Shown: positions 1-10,962 of the stretch, in pieces
How the letters are laid out: each line of letters begins with the position of its first letter
Position numbering within the stretch: the first letter of the stretch is position 1
NCBI GenBank assembly: GCA_023846275.1
Contig: JAIUJO010000184.1
Span: 1 to 64,000, forward strand
Reading direction: 5' to 3'
DNA: 64,000 nucleotides
Source of the DNA: Vanilla planifolia
Taxonomy: Eukaryota; Streptophyta; Magnoliopsida; Asparagales; Orchidaceae
Program-made: the position numbers and the translations under genes
Notes under the pieces: model-generated
The model's database searches: none
The model's input: only the letters and a program-made list of their open reading frames with translations
Told to the model about the DNA's origin: nothing

Positions 1-548
1 AAAGAATAAGAATAAGAATAATAATAAGAAGAAGAAGTAGAACAAGAAGAAGAAAAAGAAGAAAAAGAATTGAAGGAGGGGGAGGAAGTAGAAGATTAAG
101 AATAAGAATAAGCAGAAGGTCAAGAAGAAGAAGAAGAAGAAGAAGAAGAAGAAGAAGAAGAAGAAGAAAAAGAAGGAGAAGAAGAAAAAGAATAAGAAGG
201 AAAAGAAGAACAAGAAAAAGAAGTAGATGAAGAAGAAGAAGAAGAAGAAGAAGAAGATGTCAAAGAAAAAGAGGATGAAGAAAAAGAAGAATAAGAAGGT
301 GAAAAAGAAGATGTAGAAGAGGAAGAATAATAAGAAGTAGAAAAAGGAGAAGGAGAGCGAGAGGAAGTAGAAGAAGAAGAAGAAGAAGGAGAATGAGGGG
401 AAGAAAAAAGAGCTGAAGAAGAAGAATGACAAGAAGAAAAAGAAGAAGAAGAAGAATTAGAAGGAGAAGAAGATGAAAAAGAAGAAAAAGAATAAGTAAA
501 GGAATAAAAAGAAAAATAAGAAGAATTAGAATAAGAATAAGAAGAGGA

Positions 549-549
549 A

Positions 550-608
<59 letters not shown>
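549..608. repeat. (AAT)n/(TAA)n microsatellite
   Basis: Nearly perfect ATA-triplet run of about 20 units embedded in the purine tract. It is one of several AT-triplet islands; shorter ones lie near 3,669, 9,263, 10,351 and 11,190. Confidence 0.95.
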
Positions 609-1435
609 GAATTAGATGTGAAAGAGGAAGAAGAAGAAGAAGAAGATGAGGAAGAAGAAGAAGAAGGAGAAGAAGAAGGAGGAGGATAAGAAGAAGCAGA
701 AAGAGGAGAGGAAGAAGGAGGAGGAGAAGAAGAAGAAGAAGAAGAAGAAGTAGGTGAAGAAAAAGAAGAAGAAGAAGAAGAAGAAGAAGAAGAAGAAGAA
801 GAAGAAGAAGAAGGAGAAGAATAAGAGGTAGTAGTGGTAGTAGTAATAGTAGTAATAGTGATAATAGTAGTAGAAGAAGATGAAGAAGAAGAAAAAGAAA
901 GTGAAGAAGAAGAAGAAGAAGAAGGAGAAGAGAGAAGAAAATGAAAGAGAAGAAGTAGTAGAAGAAGAAGGTGATGATGAAGAAGAAGAAGAATAAGAAA
1001 AAGAAGTAGAAGAGAAAGAAAGTATCAGAAGAAGAAGGAGAAGAAGAAGAAGAAGATGATGATGATAAAAAAGAAGAAGAAGAAGAAGAATAAGAAGAAG
1101 AAGGACTAGGAGAAGAAGAAGAAAAAGGAGGAGAAGAACAAAAAGAAGAAAAATATGATAAAGAAGAAGAAGAAGAAGAAGAAGAAGAAGAAGAAGATGG
1201 ATAGGAAGCAGGAGAAGGAGAAGAAAGAGAAGGAGAAGGAGAAGAAGAAGAAGAAGAAGAAGTAGAAGAAGAAGTAGTAGTAGCAGTAGTAGTAGAAGAA
1301 GTAGAAGAAAAAGTAGGAGAAGAAGAAGGAGGAAGAGAAGAAGAGCGAGAAGAAGATGAAGGAGAAGTAGTAGTAGTAGTAGAAGAAGAAGAAGAATAAG
1401 AAGAAGAAGAAGTAGAAGAGAAAGAAGAATAAGGA

Positions 1436-1466
<31 letters not shown>

Positions 1467-1859
1467 AAGGAGTAGTAGAAGAAGAAGAAGAAAGAGAAGA
1501 ACAAAAACAAGAAAAATAAGATAAAACAAAAGAAGAAGAATAAGAAGTAGAAGAGGAAGAAGAAAAAGAAGAAGAACAAAGAGAAGAAGAAGAAGAAGAA
1601 GGAGAAGAAATGCTAGAACAAGTACAATAAGAAGAGGAAGAAGAAGAAAAAGTAAAAGAAGAAAAGGAAGAAGCCGAAGAAGAAGAAGAAGAAGAAGAAG
1701 AAGAAGAAGAAGAAGAAGAAGAAGAAGAAGATGAAGAAGAAGAAGAAGAAGAAGAAGAAGAAGAAGAAGAAGAAGAATGAGAAGAAGAAGAAGAAGAAGA
1801 AGGCTAAGAAAAAGAAGAAGAAAAGGAACTAGGAGAACAACTAGAAGAAGAAGAAGAAG

Positions 1860-1890
<31 letters not shown>

Positions 1891-2135
1891 TGAATAAGAA
1901 TAAGAAGAAGAAAAATAGAAAAAGAAGAACAAGAAGAAGAAGGAAAAGAAGAAGAACAAGTAGATTAAGAGGAAGAAGAAGCAGAAGAAGGAGAATGAGA
2001 ATTAGAAGAAGATGAACAAGGTGGAGAAGAAGAAAAGAAGGAGAAGGAGGAGACAAATGAGAAAAAGGAAAAGATGATGTCAAAGAAGAAGAAGAAGAAG
2101 AAAAAGTTGAAGAACAAGTGGAAGAAGAAGAAGAA

Positions 2136-2167
<32 letters not shown>

Positions 2168-2649
2168 AGACGACGAAAAAGAAGAAGAATGAAAAGATGA
2201 AGTAGATGAAGAAGAGGAAGAATAAGAAGAAGAAGAAGGAGAAGAAGGACAAGTAGTAGAAGAAGTAGATAAAGAAGAAGAAGAATAAGAATTTGAAGGA
2301 GCAGAAGAAAATGAAGGAGTTGGACGAGAAGAAGAAAAAGGACAAGAAGAAGAAGAAGAAGAAGAAGTTGATGATGATGATGACAAAGAAGAAGAAGAAG
2401 ATTAAGAGGAAGAAGAAAAACAAGAAAAAGAAGGAGAAGAAGATGATGATGAAGAGGAAGAATAATAAGAATAATAATAATAAGAAGAAGATGAAAAAGA
2501 AGAAGAAGAAGAAGATGAGGAAGGATAAGACGAAGAAGAAGAAAAATATGAAGAAGAAGAAGAATAAAAAGTGGAAGAAGAAGAAGGAGAAGAAGAAGAA
2601 GAAGAGTAATAAGAAGAATAAGAAGAAGGAGAAGCAAAAGAATATGTAG

Positions 2650-2676
2650 AATAATAATAATAATAATAATAATAAC

Positions 2677-2765
<89 letters not shown>

Positions 2766-2770
2766 TAATA
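2650..2770. repeat. (AAT)n/(TAA)n microsatellite, longest copy
   Basis: About 40 consecutive AAT-type triplets with two single-base interruptions (AAC at about 2,674 and 2,762). It is the longest perfect-phase microsatellite in the window and sits within the purine satellite. Confidence 0.95.
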
Positions 2771-4084
2771 AGGAGAATTATAAGATGATGAATAAGAAGA
2801 AGAAGAAGATGATGATGAAGAAGAAGAAGATGAAGATTAAGAAGAAGAGGAAGAGGAAAAAAAAGAAGAAGAAGAAAAAGAAGAAGGAAAAGGAGAAGAA
2901 GAAGAAGAATAAGAAGAAAAAGAGGGAGAAGAAGAAGAAGAAGATGTCGGTGAAGAAGAAGAAGAAGAAGAAGAAGAAGAAGGTAAAGAAGGAGAAGGAG
3001 AAGAAGAAGGAGGTGAAGTAGATGAAGAAGGAGAAGAAGTAGTGGAAGAAGAAGGGGAAGAAAAAGAAGAAGAAGAACAAGCAAAAGAATAAGAAGCAAA
3101 AGAAAAAAGAAGAAGAAGAAGGAGGAGGAGAAGAAGAAGAAGAAGGATAGAAAGGAAAAGACGAAGAAGTAGAAGGAGATGAAGAAGAAGAAGAAAAGAA
3201 GAAGAAAGAGAAGGAGAAGAAGAAGAAGAAGAAGGAGAAGAAGAACAAGGAGAAGAATTAAAGAAGGAGATGTAGAAGAAGAATAAGAAAAAGGAGAAGA
3301 TGATGTCAAAGAAGAAGAAGAAGAAAAAGTTGAACAAGTAAAAGAAGAAGAAGAAGAAGAAGTTGAAGAACAAGTAGAAGAAGAAGAAGAAGAAGGAGAT
3401 GAAGAAGAGGAAGAATAAGAAGAAGGAGAAGTAGAAGAAGTAGACAAAGAAGAAGAAGAAGAAGAATAAGAAGGAGCAATAGAAAAAAATGGAGTTGGAC
3501 GGGAAGAAGAAAAAGAAAGACAAGAAGAAGAAAAAGAAGAAGAAGAAGAAGAAGAAGAAAAAGAAGAAGAAGATGTTGATGATGAAAAAGAAGAAAAAGA
3601 AGTTGAAGAGGAAGAAGAAGAACAAGAAAAAGAAAGAGAAGAAGAAGATGATGAAGATGAAGAAGAATAAGAATAATAATAATAATAATAAGAGAAAGAA
3701 AAAGAAGAAGAAGAAAAAGATCAGGAAGGAGAAGATGAAGAAGAAGCAAAAGAAGAAGAAGAAAAAGAGAAAAAGAAGAAGAAAAAGGTGAAGACGAAGA
3801 AGAAGGAGAAGTAGTGGAAGAAGGGGAAGAAAAAGAAGAAGAAGAAGAACAAGCAAAAGAATAAGCAAAAGAAAAAGAAGGAGGAGGAGGAGAAGAAGAA
3901 GAAGGATAGAAAGGAAAAGACGAAGAAGTAGAAGAAGAAGAAGAAAAAGAACGAGAAGGAGAAGAAGAAGAAAAAGAAGAAGAAGAAGGAGAAGAAGAAC
4001 AAGGAGAAGAATTAAAGGAGAAGGAGAAGAAGAATAAGAAAAAGGAGAAGATGATGTCAAAGAAGAAGAAGAAGAATAAGTTGA

Positions 4085-4089
4085 AGAAC
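4085..4089. repeat. Target-site duplication, left copy (AGAAC)
   Basis: Five bases directly before the LTR start TGTTACACCC. The same AGAAC lies at 8,974-8,978 directly after the LTR end. Removing the LTR and one copy restores 'ttgaagaacaagtagaag', which matches satellite text around 3,361-3,378, so the empty site is visible elsewhere in the window. Confidence 0.9.
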
Positions 4090-4720
4090 TGTTACACCCT
4101 TGTGTTTGACGAGTCAAGCATAAATGTGTATATTTTATTTGGGCTTGATTTTAAGTAAAATTATTACTAATTAGTTAAATCAAGCCATGTATTTTAGATG
4201 TCTAAAATAATGATCTCTAAGGGCCTTGAGGTCATAGCATACTTCAAGGAAATTTGAGACATGCACAAGATTTTTTATAATTGAATTTATTTTATTTCTC
4301 TTGAATTTGATATGTCCAAACTTTGAGATTATGAGACACACTAGTAGTATTAACATTTAAAAATATTATAAAGTTATTTAATACTAAATTTTGATTTTTG
4401 GGCCCAGCATATTTGACAAAATGCATAGGCATTGGTATTGATTTTTTTAATATTGCTTTGGAATTGCTTTTCATGAATTTCTTTTCATAGCTATTTAAAT
4501 AACTTATAATACTATAAGAATATAAAATTATCTTTATACACTTATATTCAAATTTTTGGCACAAAAATTCATCAAAAATACCCTAAAACAGTTGAAGTCT
4601 CGGGAAAATGCACTGTAGCAATGGGCGGGTCGACCCAGCGCGAAAACAGCTCGTTCAGGTCTGTTAGAAATTAAAAATTTAATTTAAAAATAAAAATTTG
4701 GTTGACCCGAGAAGGCCGAG

Positions 4721-4878
4721 CCAAGCCCGCCCAAAGCCCGCCGAGAGGAGCTCGGCTGGCATTGGTCAACTGTCAAATCAATAGTGCCTGGCTAAGCCAA
4801 GCCCGCCCAAGCCCATCGAGAGGAGCTCGGCTAGGTCAAACTGCAGCGCGGTCAATAGTCAATGAACAATGCTTGGCT
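4721..4878 (+). repeat. Two ~80-bp tandem repeats in the copia LTR U3
   Basis: Two GC-rich units beginning 'agccaagcccgccc' at 4,721 and 4,797, each containing 'gagaggagctcggct' and ending near 'ggcta'. Tandem U3 repeats are often promoter or enhancer elements in LTRs; that role is inferred here. Confidence 0.75.
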
Positions 4879-5059
4879 AAGTCAACCTGAACCAGGTGAT
4901 CAAGTCCTGGTCAAGGAAGGGGGGAGCCAACCCCAAAGAGGCTCGCAACGTAAACAGGGTGGATTTCTTATATAGCGCTCCAACACTTTCGCATATGCAA
5001 TGTGGGACTAAAAATCCCAGTTTCAGCCCTTCGCGGGATCCAATGGCTCAGATCAAGCC

Positions 5060-5265
5060 CGTACGCATCCAACGCACAGGATTCATCCCATAAGGTAAAA
5101 TCTGTGTCGTTCATCTTTGCGCCCGGATCCTACGCACGGGATTAAATCACGTAAATGGTAATTGCGAGATTTAATCCATGTCGTTTGATTACGCACCCGG
5201 ATCCAACGCTTTGGATTAAGCCCGAATGGTAAAATGCATAAATCAATCTGCGCCGTTCGTTTTTG
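5060..5265 (+). repeat. Three degenerate ~60-73-bp tandem repeats upstream of the LTR promoter
   Basis: Units start near 5,060, 5,121 and 5,193. Each has a 'cgcaycc/ggatcc..acgc' head, a 'ggatta/ggattc' middle, a 'ggtaa' element and a 'gtcgtt/ccgttcg' tail. They lie about 100 bp upstream of the TATA box, so they are candidate U3 regulatory repeats. Confidence 0.65.
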
Positions 5266-5344
5266 GGCCTGGATCGGATGGTGGCTGCTTTCCGTCCGTT
5301 GCCCAAATGGCTAATTAATTTTTGGAGCCATTGGGGGTGTTTTT

Positions 5345-5372
5345 AGAGCTCAAATTTGAGCTCTATAAATAG
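5345..5372 (+). promoter_or_regulatory. LTR core promoter: TATA box overlapping a perfect 20-bp palindrome
   Basis: TATAAATAG lies at 5,364-5,372. Directly upstream, 5,345-5,364 reads AGAGCTCAAATTTGAGCTCT, which equals its own reverse complement, and its last base is the first T of the TATA box. The position inside the U3 of a copia LTR makes this the likely Pol II start region; transcription would begin about 30 bp downstream (inference). Confidence 0.75.
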
Positions 5373-5641
5373 GAAAAATTGATGTATTTTTTAGTTTAAC
5401 CTTTGCTAAATTTTCAAAGATTTCCGATCTCAAAATTCGAGCACTCAAGCAAAAACGGTGCATCCAAGCTCAAAAAGCAAAGTGGCAAGAAGGCTATTGG
5501 AATTAGAGGTTTTTCAATTATTTCTTAATTTCTATCCCTCTAATTTGTCGATTGTCTGTGCCTCCTCTTTTCTCCTATTTCTCTTAAGTTTTTTTGCCAA
5601 TCGTTGTACTTTTCGTTTTGGGGCAAGGGCATCTCGGCAGT

Positions 5642-8600
5642 TGTTATACCCGGTAAAATATTATAGGTTTAATCTTCAATAATTAAATTATGGCTTGGAT
5701 GATTTCAAATCGACAGTAGGATGAGCCAGGAGCTCAATTGGAGGCTATTGGAATTTCTGAAATTTTCTGGAGATTTTTCGGAGCACCGAGGAATTTTTAA
5801 GTAATTTTCCCTGTTTAATTGGATTTTTGGAAATTCGAAAATCTATTTAAATTGGTCCATTAGACCGGAATTTGGTTTTTTTACCGCGCGTGAACCGGAC
5901 CGGAGCGGTTCAGCGAAGGCGGGGGCGGTTCGCCGAGTGCGTTTGCGCGTGCGGTTGGATAAGCCGCGGATAAGCGGATCGGACGGACGAGATCAGCGGT
6001 GGAGATTAACCGGCTGATTGGGTTTAAGCGTCGTTATTAGAAGGTCAACCGGCACTTAATGGGTTCTTAACGGGTTATTACCGGTTTAAGCGGGGTATTT
6101 AACCCGAACCGTTTTGGCCCTTAGGGTTTCGAACGGCGGCCGGAGACGAGGCGTTCGCGGCGGACGGCGATATTTTCCAGCAGCCTTTCAAGGGGCTTTT
6201 TATACCTGGATGTTCGCGTGATCGATGAGAATCGATTGGTACCGGTTTCGTGCGGCGAGGAGCAGCGGTTGGTCGCGTGCGAGCTTCACCGTCGCCACCG
6301 TCGTCGGAGAAGAAAGGTAGGAAATTCAGTTTAAATTAGTTATTTAGTAGAAAATTTAAAAGCATGGAATATTTTGCTTAATGAAAACAAGCATGTGGAT
6401 GAAAAATCGGATTTAATTGAATACTAATTGGTGTCTTTTGCAAATTTCGGATTTTCTGGAAAATTTCCCATTTCGCCGAAAAATTTGTTAATGCTTAGGA
6501 GCATGTTAGGAATTTGTTCTCCTTGATCTCGGTCGCCGGAAATCGAAGGGGGAAAACGGAATTTCCCGGAGAATTCGTCGGCTAGGGTTTCGCAGGCGCC
6601 GGGCGGAGGAAGGAGATGGATTAGGATTTAGTTAATTAGTTAATAATTAATCGTAAATTAATTAATTAACAATTATTAACTTAATTGGCGCGGATGAGAG
6701 AGAAGGAAAAGGATTATAATTCGGAAATTAATTCCGAATTTACGGAAATAATTTAATGCGGCGCGGAAGAGAAAAAAAAAACGGGAGGAATTAAATTCGG
6801 AAATTTATTCCGAATTTTTGGAAAAAGAAAATGCAGAATATTTAATTCGGAAATTAATCCGAATTTCGGAAAAAGGATTATGGGAAAATTTAATTCGGAA
6901 ATTTAATCCGAATTTTCGGAAAAATAATTTGCAGAATTTTAATTCGGAAATTAATCCGAATTTCGGAAAAAGGATATGCGGAATTTTAATTCGGAATTTT
7001 ATTCCAAATTTTTGAAAAAATGGAAAAAGGGGCGAAAATTGATTTTTGAAATTAGGAAAATTCGGTAATTGAATTTCCGGGAATTATTAAATTATGAAAA
7101 AGTCAGAAAAAGGAAAAAAATTGGAATTTAAAATTCCTGAAGTGTGAAAAGGTGATTTTTGGAAATCACGTAGCCAAGTTGAAATTGACTGTTGGAAATT
7201 ACCAATGAATTCAGTACAGCTGAATTAGTTGGAAGGAAGTGTGACACTTAGGTGCTGCAAAAACAGTCAGAATTTTGGTACAGTTGTGTTACTTGTATGA
7301 CAATGGCATGGATTGAGTCAGTTTACTCAGTGTGGGCATATTTTATGGATTGGCATACTGGACCGGACTACTATAGACCCTATATGATGTTTTAGGGTAG
7401 TTGTTGTAGGTAACTGTGCGGTTCAGACTTAACTTTCACAGTATACATGTGGACTGGTATGCGCCTTGTTGTATCTGGACACATGTTGCCGAATCTTGGA
7501 GTTAAAGCTTGGCAATGACTGTAGGGGCGTGGCTTCTATGGAAATTGTTGGGAGAGGACTTCTTGGGACAGTGGCTGAGTCGACCTCTTCTGGTCCACGA
7601 GTGTAGGCCTGCGTGCCTGAGAGTGGCAGCGGCAGGGGTGACTCGCCGTGGCTAGCCAGGGTGTCTCACGTTGGCTAGAGATCTATGTGACGGGTTTGTC
7701 TATAGTCTCCAGAAGATTGATTGACGAGAGACGCTGCGGTGTCGGGTGCTAGGCGCCATGCGTGCGCAGAGATGGGCGTGTCCCGCTGGCATGCTACCTG
7801 GGAGCACAGAGGAGAGCTACTCTGTTGTGACTGGGGGTGACTGTGATTGGTCGGAGTCTGGAACTGAGAGTGCCTATCCACCATACATTGTTATGCTGTA
7901 TTTCTATATTTTTGCTATTATCCTTCTCTTGCATGTGAGTTTTACTAGCTGTCTTTCCTACTGGGCATAGCTCATTCCTGTGTTACATATTTCAGTGGCT
8001 CGGCAGACTTGACGCTACCTGATTAGGTGGGATCGTGGTCAGCAGGCTTGTGGAGGATATCTGATTTGTGATTGTCTGAGATATTCTGGTTAGTTGATTG
8101 TTGTTGTTGGATGTATTTAATGAGATTATTATTCTCATATGTCATGTAATATGTGAGGGTAATTCTGACTTATGTTTCTGTTGGATGATATTGTACTTAT
8201 TGGACTTGGATCTTATTCTTGTGATGTAGTTCCTTTCATTATTTACTTTATTGTCTTGGTGGTATGGTGTGTGGAGTGCCATATTTTATCTGTGGATGTT
8301 ATGTATTTTATTTTTGATGGTGAGGTCATTACGTGACTATGGAACTTAACATTGGGGGTTCAGACTTCTATTAGACCGGTTCTCCTATCGGTATGGGTTA
8401 GGAGTATTGGGTCTAGTAGGAGTAACATTGCGCGAGTCCATCTGTTAATTCAGGAGTCATGAACCTGATTTGACGGTGTACCCGGGAGATGGGATCCACA
8501 TTGTTAAGGAAAGTAGGTGTGTAATGATGTGTTATATCCTATGTTTTTCTTAGGCTACTCAGGTTGGTATGGGACGATCTGAGCTGTCTATATGCAAAAA

Positions 8601-8648
8601 AAAAAAATATATGCCAAAAATCAGCCTAGGAAAATATGGGGTGTAACA
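5642..8648. mobile_element. Ty3/gypsy-type solo LTR (~3.0 kb) nested in the copia LTR
   Basis: Starts TGTTATACCC and ends GGGTGTAACA, an imperfect terminal inverted repeat of the TGTTACACCC kind. It is flanked by GCAGT (5,637-5,641) and GGAGT (8,649-8,653), a 5-bp duplication with one mismatch. Sequence on both sides belongs to the same copia LTR, so this is an insertion into it. No gag or pol homology was seen inside. The first third is GC-rich with many CpG and 'accgg/ccggt' words; the middle holds a palindromic tandem array (6,718-7,015); the rest is T/G-rich. A length near 3 kb suggests a long-LTR gypsy lineage such as Tekay/Del, but the lineage is inferred from length and termini only. 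Short frames inside it (for example 7,675-7,884 minus and 7,746-7,970 plus) have no support as genes. Confidence 0.8.
6718..7015. repeat. ~49-bp tandem array of palindromic units inside the gypsy LTR
   Basis: Units begin 'aattcgga' at about 6,718, 6,794, 6,844, 6,892, 6,941 and 6,989; spacing is 76 then 50, 48, 49 and 48 bp. Most contain AATTCGGA, a 4-6 bp centre and TCCGAATT, so each unit can fold into a hairpin. The frame at 6,818-7,015 is just the translation of this array. Confidence 0.85.
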
Positions 8649-8973
8649 GGAGTAGTGCTAAAGCCCCAGGTTTGAGTTGAGCCCGGTAAAAACTCAAGTA
8701 GGTTTGGTATTAGCCGTAGTAAAAATCCCAAGTAGGTTTGAGGTGAACTGTACGAAAAACCTCATTTGTAATCGATGCATTTAGTGGATTTTTCCCAACA
8801 CCGGTTGGGGGTGGACGTAGACTCGGTTTTTAGTCGAACCACTTAAAAATTTGTGTGTTTAACTCTCTTTACACTTGCTTAAAGGTTTATAAGTTTAATT
8901 TCGAAATTCATAAAATTTTAAATACACAATTCACCCCCCCTCTTGTGGGATTTCATTAGCACAAAATACTTCA

Positions 8974-10638
8974 AGAACAAGTAGAAGAAGAAGAAGAAGA
9001 AGTAGATGAAGAAGAGGAAGAATAAGAAGAAGAAGAAGGAGAAGAAGAAGGAGAAGTAGAAGAAGTAGATAAAGAAGAAGAAGAAGAAGAATAAGGAGCA
9101 GTAGAAAAAAATGGAGTTGGACGAGAAGAAGAAAAAGAAGGACAAGAAGAAGAAGAAGAAGAAGAAGATGATGATGATGATGCAAAAGAAGAAAAAGAAG
9201 TTGGAGAGGAAGAAGAACAAGAAAAAGAAAGAGAAGAAGATGATGATGAAGATGAAGAAGAATAATAATAATAATAATAAGATCAGGAAGGAGAAGATGA
9301 AGAAGAAGCAAAAGAAGAAGAAGAAGAAGAAGAAGAAGAAGAAGAAAAAGGTGAAGAAGAAGAAGAAGGAGAAGAATAAGAAGGAGAAGGAGGAGAAGAA
9401 GAAGGAGAAGGCAAAGTAGTAGTAGTAGAAGAAGAAGAAGAAGGGGAAGAAGAAGAAGAAGCGTACTAAGAAGAATAAGAAGAATAAGAAGCAAAAGAAG
9501 ATGAAGAAGAAGAATAATAATAATAGTAAGAAGAAGAAGAAATAGAAGAAGAAGAAGAAGAAGAAGGAGGAGGAGGAGGAGGAGGAGAAGAAGAAGAAGA
9601 AGATGTAGAAGAAGAAGATGATGAAGAAGAAGGAGAAGATGAAGAGGAGAAAGAAGAAAAAGAAGAAGAAGAAGAAGAAGAAGAAGAAGAAGAAGAAGAA
9701 GAAGAAGGAAAAGGAGATAAAGATGAAGTAGAAGAAGTAGTAGTAGTAGTAGAAGAAGAAGAAGAAAAAGAAGAAGAAGAAGAATAAGAAGAAAAAGTTG
9801 GAGAAGAAGAAGAAGAAGATGTCGGTGAAGAAGAAGAAGAAGGCAAAGAAGGCAAAGGGGAAGGATAAGAAGGAGGAGGAGAAGAAGAAGAAGTAGAAGA
9901 AGAAGAACAAGAAGGTGAAGAAGAAGGAGAAGGAGAAGTAGAAGAAGAACAAGAAGATGAAGAAGTAGATGGAAAAGATGAAGAAGAAGGAGAAGAGAAA
10001 GAAGAAGAAGAGGAAGAATGAGGGGGAGGAGAAGGAGAAGTAGAAGAAGAAGAAGATGAAGAAGCAGAAGAAGAAGATGGTGAAGAAGAAGAAGATGAAG
10101 AAGTACCAAAAGAATATCAAGCAATAGAAAAAGAAAAATTAGAAGAAAGAGAAAAAGAAGAAGAAGGAGGGAAGTAGAAGAAGATGGAGAAGAAGTAATG
10201 GAAGAAGAAGTGGAAGAAGAAGAAGAAGCAAAAGAATAAGAAACAAAAGAAAAAGAAGTAGGAGGAAAAGGAGGAGAAGAAGGACAGAAAGCAAAAGACA
10301 AAGATGTAGAAGTAGAAGAAGAAGAAGAAGAAGAATGAGAAGAAGAAGTAGAATAATAATAATAATAATAAAAATAATAAGAAGAAGAAGCAGAAGAAGA
10401 ACGAGAAGAAGAAGAAGAGAAAAAATAGAACAAGATGAACAAATAGAAGAAGAAGAAGAAGAAGAGGGAGAAGAAGATGAGGAGGAGGAAGAAGTAGTAG
10501 TAGAAGAAGTTGAAGAAGAAGGAGAAGAAGAAGAAAAAGAAGAAGATGAAGAAGAAGACAAAGAAGAAGGAGAAGAAGGACAAGAAGAAGAAAGAGAAGT
10601 AGAAGAAGATGATGACGAATAAGAAGAAGTAGAAAAAG

Positions 10639-10670
<32 letters not shown>

Positions 10671-10927
10671 GAAGATGATGATGATGAAGAAGAAGTAAAA
10701 GAAAAAGAAAAAGAAAAAGAAGTAGTAGTTGTAGTATAAGAATAAGTAGAGGAAGAAAAAGAGGAGGAAGAAGAAGAAGAAAAAGAAGGAGAAGGAGGAG
10801 AAGAAGAAGAGGAGGAGAAAGAAGAAGAAGATGAAGAAGGAGAAAAAGAAGGAGAAGGTGAAGAAGGAAAAGAAGAAGAGGAAGAAGAAGTAGAAGAATA
10901 AGAAGTTGAAGAAGGAGAAGAAAAAGA

Positions 10928-10962
<35 letters not shown>

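Larger units (their letters stand above)
1..4089. repeat. GAA/AAG-type purine-tract satellite, left block
   Basis: About 4.1 kb in which the plus strand is almost entirely A and G, built from AAG/GAA/GGA/TAG/TGA triplets with rare C or T. It is not a uniform microsatellite. Rare marker words recur: 'gatgatgtcaaag' at 2073, 3299 and 4050, 'ggagttggacg' at 2316 and 3491, 'gcaaaagaataag' near 3081 and 3853. This indicates degenerate higher-order units of roughly 0.75-1.2 kb. The same block resumes at 8,974 after an inserted LTR. Triplet periodicity keeps stop codons rare, so long reading frames arise on both strands (Leu/Ser/Phe-rich on minus, Lys/Glu-rich on plus). They have no recognisable domain and I do not call them genes. 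Such polypurine/polypyrimidine DNA can in principle form triplex structures; that is inference. Confidence 0.95.
4090..8973 (+). mobile_element. Ty1/copia (SIRE/Maximus-type) solo LTR, interrupted by a nested solo LTR
   Basis: Begins TGTTACACCC and ends ATACTTCA, with perfect 5-bp duplications (AGAAC) on both sides and no internal retrotransposon sequence, so it is a solo LTR left by LTR-LTR recombination. Without the nested insertion at 5,642-8,648 it is about 1.87 kb. The plus orientation is supported by the TATA box at 5,364 and by alignment of its start and 3' part to the LTRs of the old plus-strand copia element at 15,658-24,090 (shared stretches include the 'cctttgtgtttga' start, the 'ggggagccaacc' block and the 'gtgggact' block). 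The 3' part carries a run of seven C (CAATTCACCCCCCC) near the end, which I recall as typical of SIRE/Maximus LTRs. GC and CpG content are far higher than in surrounding old elements, implying a younger insertion. Confidence 0.9.

Noticed and set aside
2293..2649. Plus-strand Lys-rich frame that could suggest a charged nuclear protein
   Set aside because: It is a translation of AAG/AAA/ATG triplets in the satellite and overlaps equally open frames on the other strand.
4702..5093. Two short frames in the copia LTR that look like a small gene pair
   Set aside because: They translate the U3 tandem repeats and promoter-upstream sequence of an LTR.
7675..7970. Overlapping plus and minus frames of about 70 codons
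   Set aside because: They lie inside the gypsy-type solo LTR and match no domain; GC-richer LTR DNA yields such frames by chance.
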